From Ideonella sp. WA131b (lineage in GTDB: Bacteria > Pseudomonadota > Gammaproteobacteria > Burkholderiales > Burkholderiaceae_C): DNA of 64,000 nucleotides. The position numbers were made by a program, and so were the translations under genes. Below are positions 44,658 to 54,200 of the stretch, in pieces. Where the stretch lies: NCBI GenBank assembly GCA_023657425.1, contig JAGTJW010000002.1, positions 920,431 through 984,430 on the forward strand, written 5' to 3'. Every line of letters begins with the position of its first letter. Position 1 is the first letter of the stretch. The notes under the pieces are model-generated. The model was not told the origin of the DNA and ran no database searches. It saw only the letters and a program-made list of their open reading frames with translations.

Positions 44658-45119
44658 GTGACGTCCGCCCCTTCCCCCACCCCGTCCCGCGCTCGGCCGA
44701 GGTTCGCCAAGTGGGCGATCCTGGCCCTCTTGGCCGGCTTGGTCAGCGCCCTCATCTGGAGCCAGTTGCCCCGCGGCCCCTACTCCACCGACCTCACGCG
44801 CATAGGACAGGGCCGCCCGGCCGCGGTCCTGGCCTACGACATCCAGACGATGGGTGGCATGGAGGTCATGGCCATGCTCGACACCCTGCGGCCGGCCTAC
44901 CGCGACCGCGTGCAGTTCCTCGTGGCAGCGCTGGGAGCACCGGACGGCCAGGCATTCGGCAAGCGCCACCAGGCCATCAGCGGCACGGTGGTTCTGTTCT
45001 CGGAGGCCGGCATCCCGGTGCGCACGATGCACGGCCCGGCCAGCGCCGCCGAACTGCGGCAGGCGCTCGAAGGCCTGCTTGCCCAGGGCATGCCGCGCCA
45101 GGAGCGTGAGCAGCGGTGA
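44658..45119 (+). CDS. Membrane-anchored thioredoxin-like protein lacking CXXC
   Basis: A 153-residue protein from a GTG start; the frame is open further upstream but without character. One membrane segment (about residues 19-36) is followed by a thioredoxin-like fold: VLAYDIQTMGGMEV in place of the usual WCxxC helix start, then RDRVQFLVAALGAP, GTVVLFSEAGIPVRTMHGPASAAELRQALEGLL, which is the beta-beta-alpha end of thioredoxins. The two cysteines are absent, so it cannot exchange disulfides. It is divergent from the ccm operon; a link to cytochrome assembly is only positional. Confidence 0.6.
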   Translation: MTSAPSPTPSRARPRFAKWAILALLAGLVSALIWSQLPRGPYSTDLTRIGQGRPAAVLAYDIQTMGGMEVMAMLDTLRPAYRDRVQFLVAALGAPDGQAFGKRHQAISGTVVLFSEAGIPVRTMHGPASAAELRQALEGLLAQGMPRQEREQR

Positions 45120-45162
45120 TGGGCCCGCGGTGACGCCCTCCTGGCAAGGTGCGGGTCCGCAA

Positions 45163-46017
45163 TCAGCTCGCCGGGCCGTCGCCGAGCGCCAGAAGCGGCT
45201 GGCCCGACACGGCCTGGGCCATCGTCAAGGCCACCAGCCCGAAGCCCAGCGCCGCAGCTGCCCAGACGCCGGCCCGCGCACGCCGCGTCGGCCAGTGCCC
45301 GGCCGCGGCGCCGCGCGCCATCAGCCAGCCGGCCAGCGGCAGCGCCTGAACCAAGTGCGTGGCCACGAAGTGCGGCACGCGCAGGTCGCCGCCCGTCGTG
45401 GACCAGCCCAGCAACGGCAGCCCCGCGCCGTTGCCGGGCACGCCACCCACCCAGGGCCCAGGGCCGGCGATGACACCGCTGGACAGCGGCACCGCCACCA
45501 ACAGCGTGGCGATGCTGCCGCCCAGCAGGCCGAGCACGGCGCCCAGCCAGAGCGAATCGCGCCGGTCCGCGTTCGGTCGCTCGCGCGGGTGGCGCCACAG
45601 CGCCACGCCCACCGCTGCGGTGGTGGCCACGATCAGCAGTGCGCCAGTGCCCATGAGCGCCGTGTAGAGGAAGGCCTCGAGCCAGGTGTCGTTGTTGAAG
45701 TGCGAGGCGCGCCCTCGCGCGGCCTGCAGCACGATGTACAAGAGCTCCACCAGCGTGGCGAAGGCACCGATGCGCAGCGCCCAGCGCACCAGCGGCAGCC
45801 CCTGACGTGCGGGGTCGAGCAGGCTCAGCAGCAGCGCCACCGTGGCCCAGTGCAGCGCCAGCGAGACCTGGAACTTGAGCGGCTTGGCCCACACGCTCAC
45901 GCCGGAGAGCTGCCGCGCGTCGACGGCCAATGCGCCCAGCGTGGGCAGCGCCAACACGCCGCAGGCCAGTGCGATGTGCAGCGCGGCGCGGCGCGCGTCG
46001 AACTCGGCCGGCGTCAT
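45163..46017 (-). CDS. Polytopic membrane protein, function unknown
   Basis: A 284-residue protein with about seven or eight hydrophobic segments and conserved-looking blocks VWAKPLKFQVSLALHWAT and FNNDTWLEA. I do not recognise the family. It is the last gene of a three-gene operon: its ATG overlaps the ABA4-like stop by four bases. Confidence 0.75.
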   Translation of the reverse strand: MTPAEFDARRAALHIALACGVLALPTLGALAVDARQLSGVSVWAKPLKFQVSLALHWATVALLLSLLDPARQGLPLVRWALRIGAFATLVELLYIVLQAARGRASHFNNDTWLEAFLYTALMGTGALLIVATTAAVGVALWRHPRERPNADRRDSLWLGAVLGLLGGSIATLLVAVPLSSGVIAGPGPWVGGVPGNGAGLPLLGWSTTGGDLRVPHFVATHLVQALPLAGWLMARGAAAGHWPTRRARAGVWAAAALGFGLVALTMAQAVSGQPLLALGDGPAS

Positions 46018-46454
46018 GCCGCCGTCCCCCGCCGGCGTCGCAGCGCCAGCACCGCCGCTCCCATCAGCAGGCCCAGCGGGCCGAACATGAAGGTCACGCC
46101 CAACACCGGCGCCTGCAGCCAGCGCGACACGCCCTCGGCGTCGGCCCGCCGCGCGATCCACAGGCCCACCGCCAGGTCGAAGGCCAGGTAGTGCACCCAG
46201 CCGGCCAGCGCCACCTCGGGCACGGTGAACAGGCGCATCACCTCGGCCAACGTGCCGAAGCCGCCGCCGGGCACCGTGAAGAAGAAGGCCATCGCGAGCA
46301 CCGCATAGACGAGGCACAGGCTGCCGACCACGCCGCCGCCGATGAGCCACCGCGCCCAGGGCCGGCGCGGCCCCAGGATGAGCAGCAACCAGCCCAGCAG
46401 CGCCGCGGTGCTGACGGCGCCGAACAGCGACTCGACCGGTATGGCGACGCTCAT
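46014..46454 (-). CDS. ABA4-like (DUF4281) membrane protein
   Basis: A 146-residue protein with four hydrophobic segments and the family blocks VPEVALAGWVHYLAFDLAVGLWI and PVLGVTFMFGPLGLL. In plants ABA4 is needed for neoxanthin synthesis; the bacterial members have no known role. Start overlaps the patatin stop by four bases (ATGA), and its own stop overlaps the next start. Confidence 0.8.
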   Translation of the reverse strand: MSVAIPVESLFGAVSTAALLGWLLLILGPRRPWARWLIGGGVVGSLCLVYAVLAMAFFFTVPGGGFGTLAEVMRLFTVPEVALAGWVHYLAFDLAVGLWIARRADAEGVSRWLQAPVLGVTFMFGPLGLLMGAAVLALRRRRGTAA

Positions 46455-47404
46455 GCCGACAAAAGACCCGACGGCAAGGCCGCCCGCAGCGCGTGCAGCC
46501 GCTCGCGGGCGTAGGCCTCGCCACGCTGGCGCGAGTCGAGAAAGTAGCTGCGCCAAGGGCCGGCGTCGTAGGCGAGGTCGGGGTGGAGCAGAAAGTCGGC
46601 CTGCGCCGCCTCGCCGTCGATGCGCGCGCGGCGGCGCCGGTCGCGCTCGCGCTGGGCCGCCGTGGCCGTGGCCGGCGTGGCCCCCGCGCGCACCGACACG
46701 TCCACCGCGATGACCCAGCGCGCACCCGCCGCGCGAGCCGCCGACACCGGCAGCGGCAGCGACTCGTCGCCGTCTTCGTACTCGACCCCCTGGATGCCGA
46801 CCGGCGAGACGATGCCAGGCACCGCGCCCGACGCGCGCACGGCCACGCCGGCATGGCCCCGCATGAAGTAGAACGGTGCCTTGTCGCTGCGCCGCGTGGC
46901 CGCCACGATGACGCGGCGCGGCAGGTCCTCCAGGCGCCTACCCTGCACGCCCGTGTTGACATAGTCCTGAAGGCGCTGCCCGATGATCCAGCCGCGGTCG
47001 GCGAAAGGCCAGGGGTCGAAGACGGTCAGCGGCCCGCCGCTGAGCGACAGCGCGTCGAGCTGCGCCGCCGACAGCCCGCTGGCCCAGAAGGTGCCGATCA
47101 GGGCACCGACGCTGCTGCCCACCACCAGGTCGGGCACGATGCCGGCCTCCTCAAGCACACGCAGCACACCCAGGTGGGCGTAACCGCGCGGCCCACCGCT
47201 GCCGAGCACCAGCGCCAGCCGCGGGCGGGGTTGCAGCGGCGTCAGCGCGCCCAGCGCCTCGGGGGCGTCGGCGGCCCGGTAGTCGAAGGCAGCGCAGCCA
47301 CCCAGCCAGGCCGGCGCCAGCGCGCCGGCGGCGACCAGCGCCCCCGCCAAGCGGCGGCGGCCGGGTGAGGGCCGGGCGGAAGAGGCGGCGTCATCACGGG
47401 TCAT
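46451..47404 (-). CDS. Patatin-like phospholipase lipoprotein
   Basis: A 317-residue lipoprotein: signal followed by lipobox LGGC (Cys about 37), then a patatin domain. The oxyanion-hole loop GSGGPRGYAHLG, the nucleophile elbow GSSVG with Ser98 and the Asp211 in EYEDGDES are visible; the last replaces the usual DGG/DGA motif, so activity may differ. It would hydrolyse phospholipids or other lipid esters at the periplasmic face of a membrane. First gene of the trio, divergent from the TetR gene, with a palindrome in the gap. Confidence 0.87.
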   Translation of the reverse strand: MTRDDAASSARPSPGRRRLAGALVAAGALAPAWLGGCAAFDYRAADAPEALGALTPLQPRPRLALVLGSGGPRGYAHLGVLRVLEEAGIVPDLVVGSSVGALIGTFWASGLSAAQLDALSLSGGPLTVFDPWPFADRGWIIGQRLQDYVNTGVQGRRLEDLPRRVIVAATRRSDKAPFYFMRGHAGVAVRASGAVPGIVSPVGIQGVEYEDGDESLPLPVSAARAAGARWVIAVDVSVRAGATPATATAAQRERDRRRRARIDGEAAQADFLLHPDLAYDAGPWRSYFLDSRQRGEAYARERLHALRAALPSGLLSA

Positions 47405-47426
47405 GGGCGCATCGTCTCACGCCAGG

Positions 47427-47441
47427 GTTGACACTGTCAAC
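47427..47441. promoter_or_regulatory. Palindrome between the patatin operon and the TetR gene
   Basis: GTTGACACTGTCAAC is a perfect 7+1+7 inverted repeat. It contains TTGACA on both strands (47428-47433 and 47435-47440), so it could serve as overlapping -35 boxes and as the operator of the neighbouring TetR protein. It is 22 bases from the patatin ATG and 46 from the TetR ATG. Confidence 0.65.
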
Positions 47442-47487
47442 TCACCGCCCCCGCCAGACCGGCGCGTAGCATCCGGCCATCGCTGCC

Positions 47488-48111
47488 ATGCCGCCCGTCG
47501 ACGCCCCGCCCACCGAGCTCAAGGACGCCTGCGTCCGCGAGGCGCGGGCGCTCATCGCCGAGCACGGCATCGAGCGGCTGAGCCTGCGCGAGGTGGCGCG
47601 CCGGCTCGGCGTCTCGCACCAGGCGCCCTACAAGCACTACCCGAGCCGCGACCACCTGCTGGCCGAGCTCATCCGCCGCTGCTTCCGCGAGTTCGCGGCC
47701 TTCCTCGACGACCGGCCGCCCGAGCCCGGCGCGCGCCGCGACCTGGCCGCACTCGGCGAGCGCTACCTGCGATTCGCCGCGAAGCACCCGCTGGAGTACC
47801 GGCTGATGTTCGGCACGCCCTGGCCGCAGGCCGAGGACGGCCAGGCCTGGCCGGCGCTGGTGGCCGATGCCGTGCATGCCTTCGACGTGCTTCGGGTCGT
47901 CCTGCGTCGGCTGCACGGCGCCAGTGCCACCCAGCGCACAAAAGTGGACCTGGACGCGATGGCCATCTGGTCGACTCTGCACGGCCTGGCCACGCTCACG
48001 CAGGCCGACGTGATGGACCACCTGAAGCTGGCCCCGCGCGTGCCGGGCCAGGTGCAGGCCCACGTGATGGCGATGCTCGGCCACGCGCTCGACGCGACGC
48101 TGGGCCGCTGA
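47488..48111 (+). CDS. TetR-family transcriptional regulator
   Basis: A 207-residue regulator. The helix-turn-helix is IERLSLREVARRLGVSHQAPYKHYPSRDHLLAEL (about residues 29-62) and the C-terminal ligand domain is of the WHG type (HPLEYRLMFGTPWP, DAMAIWSTLHGLATL). It probably represses itself and the divergent patatin trio through the palindrome in between; the ligand is unknown. Confidence 0.88.
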   Translation: MPPVDAPPTELKDACVREARALIAEHGIERLSLREVARRLGVSHQAPYKHYPSRDHLLAELIRRCFREFAAFLDDRPPEPGARRDLAALGERYLRFAAKHPLEYRLMFGTPWPQAEDGQAWPALVADAVHAFDVLRVVLRRLHGASATQRTKVDLDAMAIWSTLHGLATLTQADVMDHLKLAPRVPGQVQAHVMAMLGHALDATLGR

Positions 48112-48127
48112 GGCGGGGGCGTGACGC

Positions 48128-49699
48128 TCAGGCCGGGCCTCGTTCGGCGAGCACCGCGCGCATCGCGTCGGTGAGCTCGTCGTCGTCGGGAGGCGGCGCG
48201 CCGTCGGCCAGCAGCAGCCGCAGCACCTCCGCGTAGTCGCCACCGGGCACCGGCTCGTGGCAGCCGGCATGCAGGCAGCTGCCCAGCGCGTCGCCGCCGT
48301 AGCCGTTCTTCTCGTGCCAGCGCGCCCCGTGCCGCAGCAGCAGCGCCACCATGGCGGCATCGCCGCGGAAGGCCGCCTGGTTCAGGGCGCTGGCCCGCCA
48401 GGGGCCGGGCACGTCCACCGGCCAGCCCAGCGCCAGCATCAGCCGCACCGAGGCCATCGCGCCACGCTGCGCCTGTTCGGGCAGCAGCGTGCGGTCCCAG
48501 GGGGCGAGCGCGGCGATCAGGCCCGGCCGCTCGGCCAGCAGCGTGCGGGCGGCGGGCTCGTCGGCGGCGGCGCAGGCGGCCAGGAAACGCTCGTGCAGGC
48601 CCTCGGGCGGCCGCAGCCCCTTCGCGGCCAGCCAGGCCAGGACGTCCTGCCGGCCAGAACGGGCGGCGTGCCAGGCCAGCGAGTGGCCGTGGGCGTCGGT
48701 GGCCGTGATGTCGGCGCCGTGCGCCACCAGCAGCTCGAGGTGGGCGAGCGAGCGGCCGCGCAGCACGGCGTGGTGCAGCGGCCGCGCGCCGCCTTCAAGG
48801 CCGGGCGCGTGCTCGTTGGCATCGGCGCCGAGCGCCAGCACCTGCTGCAGGTGCGCCAACGGCTCGAAGTCGAGCTGGCGGAACAGCGCGTTGGTGCCGG
48901 GCCAGCGCGCGCCGGCAGCCACCAGCGCGGCGACAATGCGGCGGTCGTCCTGCTCCACGGCGTGGTACAGCGACTCGTCGTCGTTGGGTTCGGCACCGGC
49001 GGCCAGCAGCCGCTGCACCAGCGCGACGCTGCGGGCGCGCGCCACGGCGCCGTAGAGCGCGGGCAAGGGGCGCTCGGGGAACTCGGGGTCGACGAGGCCG
49101 GCATTGGGGTTGGCGCCGGCCGCCAGCAACTGCCCGGCGGCGCGGTCCAGGGCGTGCTCGTGCGTGGCGTCTAGCGTGGCCAGCGACGAATACGCCACCA
49201 GCACGAGCGGCTCGGCGTTCCAGGGCGGCAGCGGGTGGCGCGCGTCGACGCCGGCGGCATTGCCCTGCACCAGGCGCAGCGCCGGGTGGCGCAGACCCGG
49301 CCGGGCCTGCAGCAGCGCCTGCGCTTGAGCCGGCCGCGGCGCGGCGTAGCCCCGGCCCAGGGCCAGCACGAGCACGCGCTCGACAAAGGCCGCATCGTCC
49401 AGCGCCCGCGCCCGGCGCTGCTCGACCTCGTCCAGCAGCTTCGGCCAGCTGGCGAAGCCCAGCTCGCGGGCGATGACGAGCTGCGCCTGCGCCAGCCGCG
49501 GTGGCGGCGGCAGCGCGAGCGGCGCGGCGCGCGCCAGGGCCTCGGGGTCGGCCTGCTGCCAGGCGCGCAGCAACTCGCGCGCCTGGCGGCGCAGCTGGTC
49601 GGCGTCGGGGTGCTCGGGCAGCACGCGCCGGGGCTGCGGCGGGGTGCGGTGGCCGGGTTGGCCTGACTCTCGGGCGGAATCGCTCACGGTGTTCTCCAT
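48128..49699 (-). CDS. Ankyrin-repeat protein
   Basis: A 523-residue protein without signal peptide or membrane segment. From about residue 165 it is built of ankyrin-type repeats, clearest in RPLHHAVLRGRSLAHLELLVAHGADITATDAHG and SALNQAAFRGDAAMVALLLRHGA. The N-terminal part (about 30-110) has ELGFASWPKLLDEVE, a short motif common in bacterial ankyrin proteins. Likely a protein-binding scaffold; partner unknown. ATG at 49699 is preferred to upstream in-frame codons. Convergent with the TetR gene. Confidence 0.82.
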   Translation of the reverse strand: MENTVSDSARESGQPGHRTPPQPRRVLPEHPDADQLRRQARELLRAWQQADPEALARAAPLALPPPPRLAQAQLVIARELGFASWPKLLDEVEQRRARALDDAAFVERVLVLALGRGYAAPRPAQAQALLQARPGLRHPALRLVQGNAAGVDARHPLPPWNAEPLVLVAYSSLATLDATHEHALDRAAGQLLAAGANPNAGLVDPEFPERPLPALYGAVARARSVALVQRLLAAGAEPNDDESLYHAVEQDDRRIVAALVAAGARWPGTNALFRQLDFEPLAHLQQVLALGADANEHAPGLEGGARPLHHAVLRGRSLAHLELLVAHGADITATDAHGHSLAWHAARSGRQDVLAWLAAKGLRPPEGLHERFLAACAAADEPAARTLLAERPGLIAALAPWDRTLLPEQAQRGAMASVRLMLALGWPVDVPGPWRASALNQAAFRGDAAMVALLLRHGARWHEKNGYGGDALGSCLHAGCHEPVPGGDYAEVLRLLLADGAPPPDDDELTDAMRAVLAERGPA

Positions 49700-49857
49700 G
49701 CATCGGTGCCCGGGATCCGCGGCATCGGGCTGCACGAAGGACGGTGGCGAAGAAGCCGGCGCACCGGCGGTGCGCCTGCAGGTGGGCTCGGCCCTGTCCG
49801 CGGATCCGGTGGCGCCCTGCGTGCGCCGCCGCGGATGTTAGCCCGGCCCGCCGTCGA

Positions 49858-50165
49858 TCAGAACGCGTACCTGGCGCTGACGAACACCGTGCACCCGCGC
49901 GGGTCGGCGTAGGTCGGGTCGTAGGTCGACAGGAAACAGCAGCTCTGGTTGCTGAAGGGCGGCTCGGCATCGGCCAGGTTCAGCACGCCGGCGCGCAGGG
50001 TGAACGAACGCGTCACCTTCCAGCTCGCCGACAGGTCCCACAGCGAGTAGGCCTCCACCTCGCGGGGCGCGGTGCCGGGCAGACAGCTGTCGTCGGTGTG
50101 CGCCGACCAGTACGAGTTGCCCAGCGTCAGCACCAGCTCATTGAACAAGCAGTAGCCGTTGATGC
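49858..50165 (-). pseudogene. TonB-dependent receptor, C-terminal remnant
   Basis: About 100 codons end in SARYAF, the barrel-terminal aromatic, preceded by LWDLSASWKVTRSFTLRAGVLNLADAEPPFSNQ, a typical last-strands pattern of TonB receptors. The rest of the receptor (plug and most of the barrel) is absent; the frame runs into an ABC-transporter fragment on the other strand. It is a deletion remnant. Confidence 0.75.
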
Positions 50166-50203
50166 ATCGGTCGGCCGCCCTGTTGGCGGCGTGGCTGAGG
50201 GCG

Positions 50204-50647
50204 GTGGCCAACGTCATCGAAGCGTCGATGCAGGTGCTGGGCCCGACCCGCGCCGAAGCGCTGGAGCGCGCCGAGCATCACCGGCAGCGCGTGGGCGTGT
50301 GGCACCGGCGCAAAGCCCACCCCGCGCACCTGTCGGGCGGCGAGCAGCAGCGTGTGGCCATCGCCCGGGCGCTGGCCATGCAGGCGCAGGTCATGCTGTT
50401 CGACGAGCCGAACTCGGCGCTGGTCCCCGAGCTGGTGGGCGAGGTGCTGCGCGTGCTGCGCGGCGTGGCGGCCGAGGGTCGCACGATGATCGTGGCGACA
50501 CATGACATGGGCTGCGCGCGCGCGGTCAGCCGCCGCGTGATGTTCCTTCACCAGGGCCGGATGGAGGAGGAGGGCGCCCCCGACGAGCTGCTCAGGCACC
50601 CGCGCAGCGAGCGGCGGCAGGCCTTCCTGGCCAACACGCTGAAGCAG
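50204..50647 (+). pseudogene. Polar amino-acid ABC transporter ATPase, C-terminal remnant
   Basis: The frame resembles HisP/GlnQ-type ATPases from the NVIEA helix onward: signature LSGGEQQRVAIARALAM, Walker B VMLFDEP, H-loop VATHDMG and the C-terminal FLHQGRMEEEGAP. The Walker A half is missing, and the D-loop is altered (SALVPE where SALDPE is usual). It cannot bind ATP normally. The frame stays open to 50731 but homology stops near 50647. Confidence 0.78.
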
Positions 50648-50658
50648 CGCGTGGGTAG

Positions 50659-51147
50659 CTACAGCGCGCCCCGGCACCCCGGTGCGCCGCAGAGGCAGGC
50701 CAGCCGGCCCTCGTGGTGTGTCTCGCCGTAGTCCACGGTGATTTCTTCGCCTGCCGCGATGGCCCGCAGCGCATAGAACTCCACCCGCCCGTTGCGGATG
50801 ACGAGCCGCGCGTTCGGCCGGCAGCTGTGGTTGGTGTAGCGCATCGGGTCTGAGCTGCGGCTGAAGTCGATGGCCTTTTTCTCGGAGAGCTCGACGATCA
50901 TGATGCGCTCGTGCCGCGTGGCGCGGATCCGCGCCTCGGCCACGCTGATGCTTTCGCCGCGGATCTCGCCGATCTTCAGGCGCGGCGGGATGGCTTCGTC
51001 GGCGAACGCGCCCTGACCGTCGATGCGGCTTTCGGCCACGTGCACCGCGTACTTCTGGTAGGCCGGACGGCCCGTGCCCGGGGGTGCGGCAGGGGGGGTG
51101 GCGGGCACGTCGTGCAGGGCGGGCGGCATCGGGCGCGATGGTATCAT
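50659..51147 (-). CDS. SET-domain protein (putative protein lysine methyltransferase)
   Basis: A 162-residue protein that is almost all SET domain: SRIDGQGAFADEAIPP at the start, YTNHSCRPNARL (cofactor and pseudoknot), GEEITVDYGE and a post-SET-like Cys cluster CLCGAPGCRG that could bind zinc. Such bacterial proteins methylate lysines of unknown targets. The ATG at 51147 has AGGG upstream; an ATG at 51129 is the alternative. Its 3' end lies beside the ABC remnant. Confidence 0.87.
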   Translation of the reverse strand: MIPSRPMPPALHDVPATPPAAPPGTGRPAYQKYAVHVAESRIDGQGAFADEAIPPRLKIGEIRGESISVAEARIRATRHERIMIVELSEKKAIDFSRSSDPMRYTNHSCRPNARLVIRNGRVEFYALRAIAAGEEITVDYGETHHEGRLACLCGAPGCRGAL

Positions 51148-51158
51148 CCGGCCCTGTC

Positions 51159-51183
51159 AGCGCCCCTCGTCGGAGCGCTTTTT
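51159..51183 (+). terminator. Terminator-like hairpin upstream of smc
   Basis: AGCGC (51159-51163) pairs with GCGCT (51175-51179), with CC/GG inside past one mismatch, and five Ts follow (51179-51183). It is 58 bases before the smc ATG on the same strand. TATCAT at 51142-51147 could be a -10, in which case the hairpin would act in the smc leader. Confidence 0.5.
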
Positions 51184-51241
51184 CCTTTAAGAATCAAGCA
51201 CTTGCGCACGGCACGGCCGTGGCGCGGAGCGGCCACCCCCG

Positions 51242-54200
51242 ATGCGCCTCACGCAGATCAAGCTCTCGGGCTTCAAGAGCTTCGCCGAACCCACCACCTT
51301 CCAGCTGCCCGGGCAGTTGGTGGGCGTCGTCGGGCCCAACGGCTGCGGCAAGAGCAACATCATGGACGCCGTGCGCTGGGTGCTCGGCGAGAGCAAGGCC
51401 TCCGAGCTGCGTGGCGAGTCCATGCAGGACGTCATCTTCAACGGCAGCGGCAACCGCAAGCCGGCCAGCCGTGCCAGCGTGGAGCTGGTGTTCGACAACA
51501 CGCTGGCGCGTGCCGGCGGCCAGTGGAACACCTTCGCCGAGATCGCCGTCAAGCGTTCGCTCACGCGCGACGGCACCAGCAGCTACTTCATCAACAACCA
51601 GCCGGTGCGCCGCCGCGACGTCCAGGACGTGTTCCTGGGCACCGGCCTCGGCCCGCGGGCCTACGCCATCATCGGCCAGGGCACCATCAGCCGCATCATC
51701 GAGAGCCGACCCGAAGAGTTGCGCCTCTTCCTCGAGGAGGCCGCGGGCGTGTCGAAGTACAAGGAACGCCGCCGCGAGACCGAGAACCGGCTCAAGGACA
51801 CGCGCGAGAACCTCACGCGGGTGGAAGACATCCTGCGCGAGTTGAACAGCAACCTGGACAAGCTCGAGAAGCAGGCCGAGGTGGCTGCCCAGTACCGCGG
51901 CCTGCAGGAGGCCGGCACGCTGAAGCTGCACCAGCTGTGGTTCCTGAAGCACCGAGACGCCGCTGCCGAGGAGGCCCGTGTGCAGGCCGCGGCGGCCGAG
52001 GCCACGAATGCGCTGGAATCGCGGCTGGCCGAGCTGCGCCACACCGAGGCCGAGCTCGAACAGGTGCGCCAGGCCCATTACGCCGCCAACGACGTGCTGC
52101 ACGCGCGCCAGGGCGAGCTGGCGCAGGCCGCGCTCGAGGTGAGCCGGCTCGAGGAGCGCATCCGCTACGTCGTCGAGGGCCGCCAGCGCGCGCAGGCGAG
52201 GCTGGCGGAGCTGCAGGCACAGAATGCGCAGTGGGCCGGCCGGCAGCAAGGGGCCGAGGCCGAGCTGGCAGAGATTGCCGACCGCATCGTGGGCGCCGAA
52301 GAGCAGGCCGACATGTTGCACGCGCAGGCCGAGGATCAAGGCTGCTTGCTGCCCGATGCCGAAGAGGCCGTGCGCGCCGCGCAGCAGACCGCCAACACCC
52401 AGCGCGCCAAGGCCGCCGAGGTGCAGCAGCAGATCCAGCTGCTGGCCGCAGACAGCCGCAACGTCGAGGAGCAAAGCCGCGGCCTGAAGACCCGGCGCGA
52501 GCGGCTGGAAGCCGAGCGCAAGGGCCTGACCGCACCCGACATGGCGCGCCTCGAGGCCCTGCGCGGCGACGAAGCCGCCGCCACCGAACGCCGCGACGAG
52601 GCCGATGCGCGGCTGGCCGAGCTCTCCGAGCAGGTGCCGGCGCTCGACGAGCAGCGCCGCACGGCGCAGGAGACGGCCGCGCGAGAGGCCGCGAAGCTCA
52701 CCGACATCGGCGCCCGGCTGTCGGCGCTGCGCGCGCTGCAGGACAAGGTGCAGACCGAGGGCAAGCTCAAGCCCTGGCTCGAGAAGCACGGTCTCGCCGG
52801 CGCGCCCGGCCTGTGGAAGCAGGTGCACATCACCAATGGGTGGGAGACGACCCTGGAGGCTGCGCTGCGCGAGCGCCTGAACGCGCTCGCGGTGGGACGG
52901 CTCGACAACGTGCGCGCCTTCGGCGCCGACGCGCCGCCGGCCCGGCTGGCGTTCTACGCCCTGCCCTCGGGCCAGCCCGCCCCCACCCACCGCACGCTGC
53001 CGCCGCTGGCCGCGCAGTTGCAGCTCGGCGACGCCTCGCTGCAGGCCCTGCTGTCGGACTGGCTGGAGGGCGTCTACACCGCCGACTCGCTCGACGCCGC
53101 ACTGGCGCAGCGCGCGCAGCTCACGCACGGCGAGGTCATCATGACCCGCGAGGGCCACGCCGTGAGCCCGCACGCCGTGGCCTTCTACGCGCCCGACAGC
53201 GAGCAAGCCGGTCTGCTGGCCCGTGCGCAGGAGATCGAGAACCTCGACCGCCAGCAGCGCGCGCAGGCCCTGATCGCCGACGAGTCGCGGGCCCAGCAGG
53301 TGCGGCTGGAGGCCGCCTACACCGACGCCAGCCAACGCCTGGCCACCGTGCGCCGCGAGGCCGCCGAGGCGCAGCAGCGCGCACACACCTTGCACGTGGA
53401 GCTGCTGCGTCTGAGCCAACTGGCTGACGCCGCCAACAGCCGCCACAGCCAGCTGGCCGAGGAGTTGGCCGAGATCGACGCGCAGCTCGAGTCACTGGAA
53501 GAACGCCGCGCCACCGGCGAGGCGCGCTTCGAGGAGCTGGACATCGAACTGGCCCACGCACAGGAAAGGCACGCCGAGCTCGAGGACGCCGTCATCGCCG
53601 CCGAGCGCGCGCTGGCCGACCAGCGCGAGCAGCAAAGGGCACTCGAACGCCAGGCGCAGGAGGCGCGCTTCCAGGCCCGCACGCTGGTGGCGCGCCAGGC
53701 CGAGCTGCAGCGCGGCATCGAGACCGCCGCCGCACAGGTGCGGGCCAACGTGCAGGCCGGCGAACAGCTGCAGCTGGAACTGGGCAGCTTCGACGACGCC
53801 GCGGCGCAGAGCGGGCTGCAGGGTGCGCTGGCCGTCAAGCTCGAACGCGAGCAGGCCCTGGGCCTGGCGCGCAGCGCCTACGACGACCTGAGCGCGCAGC
53901 TGAAGCGCGCCGACGAGCAGCGCCTGGCCTTCGAACGCAGCCTGGAGCCGCTGCGCGAGCAGATCACCAAGCTGCAGCTCGAACTGCAGGCCGCGCAGCT
54001 GGGCGGGGCGCAATACCTTGAGCAGCTCAGCGCCGCGGCGGTGGATCTTGAGGCGCTGGCCAGGACCATCGAAGACGGTGGCGTCAAGCTCTGGGGGCTG
54101 CAGACCGAGATCGACCGCATCCAGCGCGAGATCAACGCGCTGGGTGCGGTCAACCTGGCCGCGCTGGACGAGCTCACCACCAGCCGCGAGCGCAAGACCT

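Noticed and set aside
50159..50731. A functional ABC transporter ATPase
   Set aside because: Walker A and the whole N-terminal half are missing and no permease gene is nearby.
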